A stretch of DNA of 64,000 bases. It comes from Melastoma dodecandrum (lineage: Eukaryota; Streptophyta; Magnoliopsida; Myrtales; Melastomataceae). This document shows positions 46,103 through 55,224 of this stretch, piece after piece (position 1 is the stretch's first letter; the number at the start of each line of letters is the position of its first letter). A model generated the notes under the pieces. The model saw only the letters and a program-made list of their open reading frames with translations. It made no database searches and was not told the origin of the DNA. The translations under genes and the position numbers were made by a program. The DNA is taken from positions 372,001 to 436,000 of the forward strand of contig JARUPY010000398.1 in NCBI GenBank assembly GCA_029817715.1, in the 5' to 3' direction.

Positions 46103-47149
46103 ATGCCCGATCAGCCCCAGAATTTCGCGAGCGACAATTATTGCGGTATCTGCCCCGAAGCCTGGGCGGCAATGGAGGCGGCGAACGCCGGCCATCTGCC
46201 GGCCTACGGCGATGATCCCTGGACGGCGCGCGCCGCCGATGCGCTGCGCACCTTGTTCGAGCGGGATTGCGAGGTCTTCTTCGCCTTCAACGGCACGGCG
46301 GCGAATTCGCTGGCGCTGGCGTCGCTCTGCCAAAGCTATCACAGCGTCGTCTGCTCGGCCTCGGCCCATGTCGAGACGGACGAGTGCGGCGCGCCGGAGT
46401 TCTTCTCCAACGGCTCGAAGCTGCTGACCGCCGAGACGCCCGACGGCAAGCTGACGCCGGACGCCATCCGCAGCCTCGTCGTCGGGCGGCGCGACCTGCA
46501 TTTCCCGAAGCCGCGGGTGGTCACGATCACGCAGTCGAGCGAGACGGGCCGCATCTATACGCTCGACGAGCTGCACGCGCTCGCGCAGACCTGCCGCGAG
46601 CTGAACCTGCGCCTCCACATGGACGGCGCGCGCTTCGCCAACGCCTGTGCCAGCCTGGGGTGCCGTCCCGCCGAGATCACCTGGAAGGCCGGCGTGGACG
46701 TGCTGTGTTTCGGCGGCACCAAGAACGGCATGGCCTGCGGCGAGGCGATCCTTTTCTTCGATCGGACGCTCGCGGAGGATTTCGACTACCGGGTCAAGCA
46801 GGCGGGGCAGCTCGCCTCCAAGATGCGGTTCCTCGCCGCGCCGTGGATCGGCATGATCGAAAGCGGCGCGTGGCTTCGAAACGCGGAGCATGCGAACGCC
46901 TGCGCGCGGCGGCTCGCTGCGGCGATCGCCGGCACGCGCGGATTGGAGATCGTGTTCCCGGTCGAGGCCAACGCTGTCTTCGTGCGTGCGCCGGAGCCGG
47001 TTCTGGCGGCGCTCCGGCAGCGCGGCTGGCGCTTCTACACCTTCATCGGCGGCTCGGCGCGCTTCATGTTCGGGTGGGATGCGGACCTCGCGCGGGTGGA
47101 CGCGCTGGCGGCGGACCTGCGGGAGGCCGCGGCGGCTAAGGCGGCGTGA
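46103..47149 (+). CDS. ltaE: Low-specificity L-threonine aldolase
   Basis: A 348-residue PLP enzyme cleaving L-threonine or L-allo-threonine to glycine and acetaldehyde. The PLP lysine is Lys207 in CFGGTKNGMACGEAI, and HMDGARFANACASLGC is the conserved active-site block. FASDNYCGICPEAW at the N-terminus is typical. The ATG at 46103 is preceded by GAGG at 8 nt; an ATG 18 nt upstream is an alternative. A palindromic repeat follows downstream. Confidence 0.9.
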   Translation: MPDQPQNFASDNYCGICPEAWAAMEAANAGHLPAYGDDPWTARAADALRTLFERDCEVFFAFNGTAANSLALASLCQSYHSVVCSASAHVETDECGAPEFFSNGSKLLTAETPDGKLTPDAIRSLVVGRRDLHFPKPRVVTITQSSETGRIYTLDELHALAQTCRELNLRLHMDGARFANACASLGCRPAEITWKAGVDVLCFGGTKNGMACGEAILFFDRTLAEDFDYRVKQAGQLASKMRFLAAPWIGMIESGAWLRNAEHANACARRLAAAIAGTRGLEIVFPVEANAVFVRAPEPVLAALRQRGWRFYTFIGGSARFMFGWDADLARVDALAADLREAAAAKAA

Positions 47150-47216
47150 TGCGCGCCGGCGGGCTCCGGCCTGTTGGTTCGCCGTCGGACGGGACCGATC
47201 TCATGTCGAGAGCAAA

Positions 47217-47291
47217 CGGCCCCTGGGTGGCTTCGCTGCGCTCGCCATGACAGACCGTCACTGCGAGCGAAGCGAAGCAGCCCAGGGGCCG
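47217..47291. repeat. 75-bp imperfect inverted repeat
   Basis: Left arm 47217-47250 and right arm 47258-47291 are inverted copies with a few mismatches; the outer 11 bp (CGGCCCCTGGG and complement) are perfect and the centre is only 7 nt. The right arm includes CTGCGAGCGAAGCGAAGCAG, a sequence recurrent in alphaproteobacterial intergenic palindromes. It lies between the convergent genes ltaE and fadE, where it can form a hairpin in RNA from either side. Confidence 0.75.
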
Positions 47292-47310
47292 CAGGTCGCG
47301 CGGGACGGCG

Positions 47311-49101
47311 TCAGAACGCCGCGTCGTCGAGAGCCATCATCGAGGCCTTGCCGGACTTGATCGCAGCGAAGAGCGCGCCGGTCTCGGGCAGGATGCGGTC
47401 GAAGTAGAAGCGGGCCGTCGTGAGCTTCGCGGTGTAGAAGCCGGCGTCGCCGTTCGCCTCCGGCAGCTTCTGCGCCGCGACCTTCGCCATGCGGGCCCAG
47501 AGATAGCCGAGCGCGACGAGGCCGAAGAGCCGCAGGTAGTCGGTCGCGGCGGCGCCGGCCTCCTCGGGGTCCTTCATGCTCTTTTGCGCGATGTGGGCGG
47601 TTGCGAGCTGCAGCGCACCGAAGGCGCGCCCGAGCCCCTTCACCAGTTCGCCGACGTGCTCGTCGCTCTGGTTCTCTTCGATGAAGGCGGCGACGGGGTG
47701 GAAGAACGAACGCATGTAGCGGCCCGCATGCGCCGGCAGCTTGCGGCCGACGAGGTCGAGCGCCTGGATGCCGTTCGTGCCCTCGTAGATCATCGCGATG
47801 CGCGCATCGCGCACATATTGCTCGACGCCGTGGTCGCGGATGTAGCCGTGACCGCCGAAGATCTGGACGCCGCGGCTCGCGTTCTCGAAGCCCATGTCGG
47901 TGAAGAGCGCCTTCACGATCGGCGTCATCAGCGCGAGGAAATCCTCGGACTCGCGCCGGATCGCGGGGTCGTTCGACTTCTCGGACCGGTCGAGCGCGCG
48001 GGCGACCCAGAAGCCGAGCGCGCGGCAGCCTTCCGTCTCGGCGCGCATGCGCATCAGCGAACGGCGCACGTCGGGATGCACGATGATCGGATCGGCCGGC
48101 TTGTCGGGGTGCTTGGCGCCCGCGAGTGAGCGGCCCTGCAGGCGCTCCTTCGCGTAGGCGACGGCGCTCTGGTAGGCGGCCTCGCCGACGCCGAGGCCCT
48201 GGATGCCGACGCCGAGGCGCTCCTCGTTCATCATCGTGAACATGGCCTGCAGGCCCCTGTTCGGCGTGCCGACGAGCCAGCCCTTGGCGTCGTTGAAGTT
48301 GATCTGGCAAGTGGCCGAGGCCTTGATGCCCATCTTGTGCTCGATGCCCGCGCAGCTGACGCCGTTGCGGGCGCCGGGCTTGCCGTCCTCCCCGGGCATG
48401 AGCTTGGGCACGAGAAAGAGGCTGATGCCCTTCACGCCCTTCGGCGCGTCGGGGAGGCGGGCCAGAACGAGGTGGATGATGTTCTCGGTCAGGTCATGCT
48501 CGCCCGACGAGATGAAGATCTTCGAGCCCGTGAGGGCGTAGCTGCCGTCCTCGTGCGGCACGGCCTTGGTGCGCAGCATGCCCAGATCGGTGCCGCAATG
48601 CGCCTCCGTCAGGCACATCGAGCCGCCCCAGGTGCCATCCGTCATCTTGGGCAGGAAGCGCCGCTTCAGCTCGTCCGAGCCATGCGCCTTCAGGGCGGTG
48701 GCCGCGCCATGCGTCAGGCCGGGATAGAGGCTGAAGGCGATGTTCGCGGAGCAGAGCATCTCCTCGACCGCCTTGCCGATGCTCGCCGGCAGGCCCTGGC
48801 CGCCGTATTCGGGATCGGAGGATAGGGAGGTCCAGCCGCCCTGGCAGAACGCGTCGTAGGCGGCCTTGAAGCCCTTCGGCGTGCGGACGACGCCGTTCTC
48901 GTAGTGACAGCCCTCTTCGTCGCCCGGGGCGTTCGTCGGCAGCACGACGTCCTCGGCGAGCTTCGCCGCCTCTTCGAGGATCGCGTCGATGAGCTCCTCG
49001 TTGACGTCGGCGAAGCCGAGCTTCGTCGACAATTCCTCGATGCCGTAGACCTCGTTCAAGAGGAAGCGCATGTCGCGCAAGGGCGCCTTGTAGACTTGCA
49101 T
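47311..49101 (-). CDS. fadE: Acyl-CoA dehydrogenase (beta-oxidation)
   Basis: A 596-residue FAD enzyme introducing the alpha-beta double bond into acyl-CoA. The N-terminal MQVYKAPLRDMRFLLNEVYG and the 596-residue length identify the long acyl-CoA dehydrogenase branch with an extra C-terminal helical domain. Sequences typical of the family include MCLTEAHCGTDLGMLRTKAV, KIFISSGEHDLTENIIHLVL and VQIFGGHGYIRDHGVEQYVR. The fadB-fadA genes lie upstream on the same strand with a palindromic repeat between. Confidence 0.93.
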   Translation of the reverse strand: MQVYKAPLRDMRFLLNEVYGIEELSTKLGFADVNEELIDAILEEAAKLAEDVVLPTNAPGDEEGCHYENGVVRTPKGFKAAYDAFCQGGWTSLSSDPEYGGQGLPASIGKAVEEMLCSANIAFSLYPGLTHGAATALKAHGSDELKRRFLPKMTDGTWGGSMCLTEAHCGTDLGMLRTKAVPHEDGSYALTGSKIFISSGEHDLTENIIHLVLARLPDAPKGVKGISLFLVPKLMPGEDGKPGARNGVSCAGIEHKMGIKASATCQINFNDAKGWLVGTPNRGLQAMFTMMNEERLGVGIQGLGVGEAAYQSAVAYAKERLQGRSLAGAKHPDKPADPIIVHPDVRRSLMRMRAETEGCRALGFWVARALDRSEKSNDPAIRRESEDFLALMTPIVKALFTDMGFENASRGVQIFGGHGYIRDHGVEQYVRDARIAMIYEGTNGIQALDLVGRKLPAHAGRYMRSFFHPVAAFIEENQSDEHVGELVKGLGRAFGALQLATAHIAQKSMKDPEEAGAAATDYLRLFGLVALGYLWARMAKVAAQKLPEANGDAGFYTAKLTTARFYFDRILPETGALFAAIKSGKASMMALDDAAF

Positions 49102-49149
49102 CGTTCCAACTCCTGTCGCGCGTCATGCGCCTCAGATTCATGAGCTCAC

Positions 49150-49246
49150 GGTGAGGAGCGGCGCAGCCGCGTCTCGAACCGCGAGGCGGTCCCTTGGGAC
49201 CTGGAACCCTCCTGGTTCGAGACGCCGGCGTTGCCGGCTCCTCACC
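49150..49246. repeat. 97-bp palindromic repeat between fadB and fadE
   Basis: GGTGAGGAGC (49150-49159) pairs with GCTCCTCACC (49237-49246), and GTCTCGAACC (49171-49180) with GGTTCGAGAC (49214-49223). Each arm carries a smaller hairpin (GCGGCGCAGCCGC left, GCCGGCGTTGCCGGC right), so the element is a compound palindrome. It lies in the 186-nt gap between two co-oriented beta-oxidation genes. Confidence 0.78.
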
Positions 49247-49287
49247 ATGAAGGGTTTGGAGCGCCGTCATCGGTGCTCCACGGATCG

Positions 49288-51621
49288 TCAGTTGCGCAGC
49301 GGCTTGCCCGTCTCGAGCGTGTGCTCGATGCGGGCGAGCGTGCCGGGCGTGCGCACCAGATGCATGAACGCCTGGCGCTCGAGCGTCAGCACGTCGTCCT
49401 CGGTCACGACGTCGATCGGGTCGCGCTCGCCGCCCGATAGGACGTAGGCGAGGCCCTTGGCCACCGTGACGTCGTGCGGCGTCGCGATGCCACGCTTGGC
49501 GAAGCCGGCGACGGCGCCCTCGAAGCCGACGCGGCCGGAGGCACCAGGAAGGTTGAGCGTGAGCTCCTCCGGCGGCGCGTAGTTTTCGGCCAAAGCGAGC
49601 GCCTTGGCCTTGGCGTCGGCGAGAAGCCGGTAGCGGTTCATGGTGATGCCGTCGCCCTTGCGCAGGATCAGCATGTCCTTGGCTTCCGCCGCGGACTTCG
49701 ACACGGAGGCGGTCGAGACCATCTCGAAGACCTTGGCGGGCGCGGGCATCGGCCCGCGCGGGAAGGCCTTGTTGTGCTGCCAACGCGTCAGCATCTCCTT
49801 GCAGCCGCCCCAGCCCGGCACGAGCCCGACGCCGCATTCGACGAGCCCGGTGTAGAGCTCGGCGTGCGCCTGCACGGCGTCCGAGTGCAGCAGGATCTCG
49901 CAGCCACCGCCGAGCGCCATGCCGGCCGGCGCCGAGACGACAGGGAAGGGCGCGTATTTCAGCGCCTTGTAGGCCTGCTGCCCGGCGGCGATCATCCGCT
50001 CGATCTCGCCGAACGCCGCGATATTCGCGGCGAAGAGCGCGAGCCCGATGTTGGCGCCGACCGAGAAGTTCGTACCCTCGTTGTAGACGACGAGCGCCTT
50101 GAACTTCTCCTTCACGGTGCGGATCGACTTCTGCAGAAGCTCCATGATCTGCTCGTCGATGGAATTGCTCTTCGAGGTGAACTCGAAACAGGCAACGCCG
50201 TCGCCGATGTCCCACAGCGCGGCCGAGCCGTTCTTCAGGACAGGCTGCGAGGTGAGCTTGATGTCCTCGAGCATGAGGACGCCCTCGGGGCGCTTGAAGT
50301 CGTGGTAGGCACCATCGAGGCCGAAGAACTGTCGCTTGCCGTTCTCGATCCGGTAGAAGGTCTTCTCGCCGACCTTTCGGAGAAGCTCGGGCACGGGGAA
50401 GCTGAGCGCCTCGAGTGTCTTGACGAGCCAGGGCGCGCCGACCTTGTCGATGAGCTCGAACGGACCCTGCTTCCACGCGTAGCCGAGGCGCATCGCCTCG
50501 TCGATGGCGACGATCTCGTCGCAGGCTTCCGGCAGCAGCATCGCGGCATAGCCGAGCACGCGGGCCATGACGTTCCGGGCGTAGCGGCCGATCTTCGTGT
50601 CCTGCTCCATCAGCTGGCGCAGGCGCTTGTCGGCGCCCTCCAGCTCCGGCAGCTCGGCCTTCTTCGAGGCATAGTACTCGCCGGTCTTGAAGTCGACGGA
50701 CTGCTTGTCCTTGCGGCCCTTCGATTTGTCGATCCGGTAGAAGCCGCCCTTGCCCTTGCGGCCCGTGTAGCCGGTCTCGATCATCTTCGCGATGAGCGGG
50801 ATATCGCGGTTGACGGCGTGGAAGGGATCGGATTGCGGCAAAAGGCCAGAGAGGCTCGCATTGATATGCGGCCCGAGATCGATGCCGACGAGATCGAGCA
50901 GTCCGAAGATGCCGGTGCTGGGGAAGCCGAACGGCCGACCCATGACGGCGTCGGCCTCCTCGACGGAGAGTCCGCCGTCCATCGCCTCCAGGATGCCGTT
51001 CTGCATCCAGTAGATGCCGAGGCGGTTGGCGATGAAGCCGGGCGAATCCTTGCAGACGACGACGCTCTTGCCCATTGCGACGTCGCAGAACTGCGAGACG
51101 CGTTCCACCGCGGCCGGATCCGTCTGCGGGCCGGCGACGACTTCGAGAAGCCGCATGTAGCGCGGCGGATTGAAGAAGTGCGTGATGAAGAAGTCCTTCG
51201 CGAAACCGTCCGGCGCGCCTTCGACGAGCTTCGACAGCGGGATCGTCGAGGTGTTGGACGAGACCGGCGTGCCGGGCTTCCGCACCTTGTCGATGCGCTT
51301 GTAGAGGTCCTGCTTGAGGTCGAGGCGCTCGATGATGACCTCGACGATCCAGTCGCATTCGCCGAGCTTCTCGAGATCGTCCTCGAGGTTGCCGGGCGTG
51401 ATCAGCTTGGCGTTCCGCGGCGACATGAAGGGGGCCGGATCGGTCTTCAGCGCCTTCTCGATGGCGCCGCGCGCGATCGACGAGCGATCCTTCGCGTCCT
51501 TGCCGACGATGTCGAGCAGGAGCACCGGCACGCCGAAGTTTGCGATCTGCGCGGCGATGCCCGAGCCCATCACGCCCGAGCCGATGACAGCGACCTTCTT
51601 GATATGGGCGATGTCGGTCAT
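49288..51621 (-). CDS. fadB: Bifunctional 3-hydroxyacyl-CoA dehydrogenase / enoyl-CoA hydratase
   Basis: A 777-residue fatty-acid oxidation protein. The N-terminal NAD-binding 3-hydroxyacyl-CoA dehydrogenase domain (VAVIGSGVMGSGIAAQIANF) is followed by its C-terminal helical domain (GKGGFYRIDKSKGRK) and then the enoyl-CoA hydratase/isomerase domain (FSVGANIGLALFAANIAAFG; PAGMALGGGCEILLHSDAVQ). This HAD-then-ECH order is reversed relative to E. coli FadB and common in this bacterial group. The ATG shares one nucleotide with the fadA stop (TGATG). Confidence 0.93.
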   Translation of the reverse strand: MTDIAHIKKVAVIGSGVMGSGIAAQIANFGVPVLLLDIVGKDAKDRSSIARGAIEKALKTDPAPFMSPRNAKLITPGNLEDDLEKLGECDWIVEVIIERLDLKQDLYKRIDKVRKPGTPVSSNTSTIPLSKLVEGAPDGFAKDFFITHFFNPPRYMRLLEVVAGPQTDPAAVERVSQFCDVAMGKSVVVCKDSPGFIANRLGIYWMQNGILEAMDGGLSVEEADAVMGRPFGFPSTGIFGLLDLVGIDLGPHINASLSGLLPQSDPFHAVNRDIPLIAKMIETGYTGRKGKGGFYRIDKSKGRKDKQSVDFKTGEYYASKKAELPELEGADKRLRQLMEQDTKIGRYARNVMARVLGYAAMLLPEACDEIVAIDEAMRLGYAWKQGPFELIDKVGAPWLVKTLEALSFPVPELLRKVGEKTFYRIENGKRQFFGLDGAYHDFKRPEGVLMLEDIKLTSQPVLKNGSAALWDIGDGVACFEFTSKSNSIDEQIMELLQKSIRTVKEKFKALVVYNEGTNFSVGANIGLALFAANIAAFGEIERMIAAGQQAYKALKYAPFPVVSAPAGMALGGGCEILLHSDAVQAHAELYTGLVECGVGLVPGWGGCKEMLTRWQHNKAFPRGPMPAPAKVFEMVSTASVSKSAAEAKDMLILRKGDGITMNRYRLLADAKAKALALAENYAPPEELTLNLPGASGRVGFEGAVAGFAKRGIATPHDVTVAKGLAYVLSGGERDPIDVVTEDDVLTLERQAFMHLVRTPGTLARIEHTLETGKPLRN

Positions 51622-52757
51622 CACAGGCGCTCCATAATCGTGGCGATGCCCTGGCCGCCGCCGATGCATTGCGTGGCGAGCGCATAGCGTCCGCCTTCGC
51701 GCTTCAGCAGGCTTGCCGCCTTGCCGGTGATGCGTGCGCCGGTGGCGCCGAGCGGGTGGCCGAGCGCGATCGCGCCGCCGTCGAGGTTGAGGGTCTCGTC
51801 GCGGATGCCTAGCTCGCGCATGCAGGCGAGCGCCTGCGCGGCGAAGGCCTCGTTCAGCTCGACGACGTCGATCTGGCTCATCTCGATCTTGGCGCGCGCC
51901 AGCGCCTTGCGCGTCGCCGCGACGGGGCCGATGCCCATGATGTCGGGCTCGCAGCCTGCGACCGCGACGGCGGCGAGACGGGCCAGAGGCTCGAGGTTGT
52001 GGCGCTTGGCGAAGTCTTCGGAGCAGACCAGGACAGCGGCGGCGCCGTCCGTCAGCGGCGAGGACGTGCCGGCGGTCACCGAACCCTCGGCGTCGAACGC
52101 GGTCTTCAACGTGGCGAGGCCCTCCATCGACGTGTCGGGACGGATGCAGCCGTCCTTGTCCGTCATGTGGCCGTTGGTCTTGATCGGCACGATCTCGTCG
52201 GCGAGCTTGCCCTCGGCTTGCGCTTTGGCGGCGCGCTGGTGCGAGCGCACGGCGAGCTCCTCCTGCGCGGCGCGCGTGATCTGCCAGCGGCGCGCGACGT
52301 TCTCGGCCGTGTCGCCCATGCCGATGTAGGCTCCGGGCTGCTTGGCGTTGAGGGTCGGGTTCGGCATCGGGTTGTAGCCGCCCATCGGCACGCGCGTCAT
52401 GCTCTCGACGCCCGCGCAGATGAAGGCGTCGCCCGCGCCGATGCCGATCTGGCCGGCGGCAATGTGGATCGCGTGCATGGAGGAGCCGCAGAAGCGGTTG
52501 ACGGTGGCGCCGCCGACCGACAGCGGCAGGTCCGCCTGCAGCGCGACGAGGCGCGCCATGTTGAGGCCCTGCTCGCCCTCGGGGAAGGCGCAGCCGAGGA
52601 CGAGATCCTCGATCTCGCCCGCGTCGATGCCGGTGCGCTGCACGAGTGCGCGCACGACCTCGGCGACGAGGTCGTCCGGCCGCACCTTCGTCAGCGCGCC
52701 TTTCTTGGCCAAGGTGAAGGGCGAGCGGGCATAGCCGGCGATGACGATGTTTGTCAT
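51621..52757 (-). CDS. fadA: Acetyl-CoA C-acyltransferase (3-ketoacyl-CoA thiolase)
   Basis: A 378-residue thiolase performing the last step of beta-oxidation. The acyl-accepting cysteine is Cys90 in NRFCGSSMHAIHIAAGQI; the second pair is in ALGHPLGATGARI and CIGGGQGIATIMERL. The N-terminus VIAGYARSPFTLAKKGALTK is typical. It overlaps fadB by one nt. Upstream lies the MerR-family regulator gene after a 53-nt gap. Confidence 0.95.
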   Translation of the reverse strand: MTNIVIAGYARSPFTLAKKGALTKVRPDDLVAEVVRALVQRTGIDAGEIEDLVLGCAFPEGEQGLNMARLVALQADLPLSVGGATVNRFCGSSMHAIHIAAGQIGIGAGDAFICAGVESMTRVPMGGYNPMPNPTLNAKQPGAYIGMGDTAENVARRWQITRAAQEELAVRSHQRAAKAQAEGKLADEIVPIKTNGHMTDKDGCIRPDTSMEGLATLKTAFDAEGSVTAGTSSPLTDGAAAVLVCSEDFAKRHNLEPLARLAAVAVAGCEPDIMGIGPVAATRKALARAKIEMSQIDVVELNEAFAAQALACMRELGIRDETLNLDGGAIALGHPLGATGARITGKAASLLKREGGRYALATQCIGGGQGIATIMERL

Positions 52758-52810
52758 GATCTACCTTCCTTCTGACGTCGTGGCCTGCGGCCGGATCGAC
52801 GTGTTGGAAC

Positions 52811-53284
52811 TCAAACTCTTGCGCGATCCCGCCGCGCGCCTGCGCGTACGAGGATCGTGTTGGCGTCGCGCTCGAGATCGTCGAGGCCGGCCAGCGCCTC
52901 TTCGATGGCCTCGCGCTGCTCGAGCAGGCTCGTCCGCCGCTCTGCGATCTTGCCGAGCAGCGCGCGCGTCTGGGTCACGCGGCGCGGATCGGCATCGTAG
53001 AGATCGAGATAGTCTTTGATCTCACGTAGCGAAAAGCCGAGCCGCTTGCCGCGAAGGATGAGCACCATTCGCGCGCGCTCGCGGTTGGTGTACACGCGCG
53101 TCGTGCCGATGCGCTGGGGCGCGATGAGGCCCTTGTCCTCGTAGAAGCGGATCGCGCGCGGCGTGACCTTCAGGCTCTTGGCGAGATCCGTGATGGTGGT
53201 GAACGTGTCGGGCTGAGCGGCGAGCGCGCGGGCGGCACGCCGCGGCGCCGCCTCGAAGCCGTCGGTGTCGCGAACGAGGCTCAT
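52811..53284 (-). CDS. MerR-family transcriptional regulator of fatty-acid degradation
   Basis: A 157-residue regulator. The winged-helix DNA-binding domain is FTTITDLAKSLKVTPRAIRF then YEDKGLIAPQRIGTTRVYTN, followed by a long dimerisation helix (EIKDYLDLYDADPRRVTQTR and EQREAIEEALAGLDDLERDA). A predominantly C-terminal coiled coil without a metal-binding Cys cluster is usual for regulators of branched-chain and fatty-acid catabolism (LiuR-type). The ATG overlaps the fadD stop by 4 nt, so it is cotranscribed with fadD and probably represses the whole block (inference). Confidence 0.87.
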   Translation of the reverse strand: MSLVRDTDGFEAAPRRAARALAAQPDTFTTITDLAKSLKVTPRAIRFYEDKGLIAPQRIGTTRVYTNRERARMVLILRGKRLGFSLREIKDYLDLYDADPRRVTQTRALLGKIAERRTSLLEQREAIEEALAGLDDLERDANTILVRAGARRDRARV

Positions 53285-54957
53285 GCGGCGGCCTTTCCGC
53301 GTTCTTCGGCGACAAGCTCCTTGCGCGACAGCTTGCCGACGGCGGTCTTGGGAAGCGAGGTGCGGATCTCCACCTCCTTCGGCCGCTCGATCTTCGACAG
53401 GTAGCCGTCGAGGAAGGTCTTCAACGTGTCGGGCGTCGCGCGCGCGCCGGGCCGCAACACGACGAAGGCCTTCGGCGCCTCGCCGCGATACTCGTCCTTG
53501 ACGCCGATGACGATCGCCTCGGCGACGTCGGCATGCTCGTAGAGGGCCTCTTCGATCACGCGCGGATAGACGTTGTAGCCGCCGCAAATGATGAGATCCT
53601 TGATGCGGTCGACGATGTAGAGGTAGCCGTCCGCATCGAGATAGCCGATATCGCCGGTGTGGAGCCCGCCCGCGCGCAGCGCCTTGGCCGTCTCCTCCGG
53701 ACGGTTCCAGTAGCCCTTCATCACCTGCGGGCCGCGCACGACGACCTCGCCCTTTTCGCCGGTCGGCATCAGCGCGCCGGTCTCGGGATCGCGGATCTCG
53801 ATCACGGTGTCGACCAGTGCCTTGCCGACGGAGCCGATCTTTACGACGCCGCCGACCGGGTTGCAGCAGACCGACGGCGACGTCTCGGTGAGGCCGTAGC
53901 CCTCGACGAGGCGCGCGCCGGTGACGGCGACGAACGCGTTCGCGGTCTCGACCGGAAGCGGCGCGCCGCCGGAGACGCAGGTCTTCACGAAGGACAGGTC
54001 GCGCTTCTTCTTTTGCGCGGATTGCGCGATCGCAAGGTAGAGCGTCGGCACGGCGGGGAAGAGCGTCGGCTTCGTGCGCTCGAGCGTCTTCATCGTCGTC
54101 TCGAGATCGTAGCGCGGCAGCAGGATGATCTCTGCGGCAAGAGCGATCGCCTGGTTCATCACCACGGTCATCGCGTAGACGTGGAAGAGCGGCAGCACGC
54201 ACAGCACGCGCTCCGCGCCGTGCACCGCCGTCGGATCGTGCGCGACGTTCTGCAGGGCGTTCGCGAGGATGTTGCGATGCGTCAGCATCGCGCCCTTCGG
54301 CGTGCCGGTCGTGCCGCCGGTATATTGCAGCACCGCGAGGTCTTCGGGCGCGACGACGGCGGGGCGCGGTGCGGCAGCCGTGGCGGCGAGCTTGGCGAAG
54401 GTGGTGTGGCGTCCATCGGGGAGGCCGGTGACCCGCTCCTTGCGCTTCAGCGTCTTGAACAGGACACCTTTCAGCGCGGGAAGGGCGTCGGCCAGCGAGC
54501 AGAGCACGATGTGGCGGAGCCCGGCGCTTCCAGCCACCGCGGCGACCTTGCCGTGGATCGCCGGCATGTCGATCACGAACATGACGCTCGTGCCGGAGTC
54601 CTTGATCTGCGCTTCGAGCTCGCGCTCGACGTAGAGCGGATTGTAGTTGACGACGATGGCGCCGATCTCGAGCACCGCGTAATAGGCGATGATGAAATAA
54701 GGCGTGTTCGGCAAACAGAGGCCGACCCGGTCGCCCGGCGCGACTCCCAGCGCCTGCAGGCCAGCCGCGACGCGCGTGACGCTCTCGCCGAGCTCGGCAT
54801 AGGTCCAGTGACGGCCGAGGAAATCCATCGCCGGACGCTCGCCGTGCTCGCGGACCGAGCGGCGCAGCAGATCCGGCATGATGGAGCCGCGTTCCGCCGC
54901 GAGAGGCGAGGAGGTCGCCGTAGCGCCGTCGTCCGTGAGAATATCGCGCGAATGCAT
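53281..54957 (-). CDS. fadD: Long-chain fatty acid-CoA ligase
   Basis: A 558-residue adenylate-forming enzyme activating fatty acids. Signature motifs: QYTGGTTGTPKGAMLTHRNI, GYGLTETSPSVCCNPVGGVV and DRIKDLIICGGYNVYPRVIE, with the catalytic lysine near LPKTAVGKLSRKELV at the C-terminus. Length and order match FadD. It is the first gene of the minus-strand block fadD-merR-fadA-fadB-fadE, with the merR ATG overlapping its stop. The start at 54957 adds about 25 residues before the conserved MPDLLRRSVREHGERPAMDF. Confidence 0.94.
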   Translation of the reverse strand: MHSRDILTDDGATATSSPLAAERGSIMPDLLRRSVREHGERPAMDFLGRHWTYAELGESVTRVAAGLQALGVAPGDRVGLCLPNTPYFIIAYYAVLEIGAIVVNYNPLYVERELEAQIKDSGTSVMFVIDMPAIHGKVAAVAGSAGLRHIVLCSLADALPALKGVLFKTLKRKERVTGLPDGRHTTFAKLAATAAAPRPAVVAPEDLAVLQYTGGTTGTPKGAMLTHRNILANALQNVAHDPTAVHGAERVLCVLPLFHVYAMTVVMNQAIALAAEIILLPRYDLETTMKTLERTKPTLFPAVPTLYLAIAQSAQKKKRDLSFVKTCVSGGAPLPVETANAFVAVTGARLVEGYGLTETSPSVCCNPVGGVVKIGSVGKALVDTVIEIRDPETGALMPTGEKGEVVVRGPQVMKGYWNRPEETAKALRAGGLHTGDIGYLDADGYLYIVDRIKDLIICGGYNVYPRVIEEALYEHADVAEAIVIGVKDEYRGEAPKAFVVLRPGARATPDTLKTFLDGYLSKIERPKEVEIRTSLPKTAVGKLSRKELVAEERGKAAA

Positions 54958-55224
54958 CAGGAACTCACCCTCGCCGAAGACGCGTTCACGTCTTCCCTAT
55001 ACCGGATGTGGTTGACGTATACGAGAGCTATCTACGCTCGCGGCTCCGGGTTTGGAAGAGCGATCGTCTCTGTCTTTCGTGCGAGGCTTCGTCGGCTGCG
55101 TTACGCGAGTGTTGCCGCAAGGCCACGCAAGAGCGCTGCCGAGCTTGGCGGTGGTGTTTGCCATGAAGCGGCCCCGGTGTGGCGCAGAGTGGACGGCGTC
55201 CTGCTCCCTCACCCGTGTCCCTGC
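54958..55224. promoter_or_regulatory. Divergent intergenic region, fadD / OafA-type acyltransferase
   Basis: 267 bp between fadD (minus) and the acyltransferase gene (plus), whose start is itself uncertain. It contains the candidate MerR-type operator at 55012-55023. The rest is GC-rich and no further signal could be assigned by eye. Confidence 0.4.
55012..55023. promoter_or_regulatory. Candidate MerR-type operator upstream of fadD
   Basis: TTGACGTATACG contains the perfect 8-bp palindrome CGTATACG (55016-55023), 59 nt before the fadD ATG. LiuR-type MerR regulators bind ACGT-containing palindromes (TTTACG...CGTAAA types), so this is a possible operator. The outer flanks are not symmetric, so it is only suggestive. 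Confidence 0.3.
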
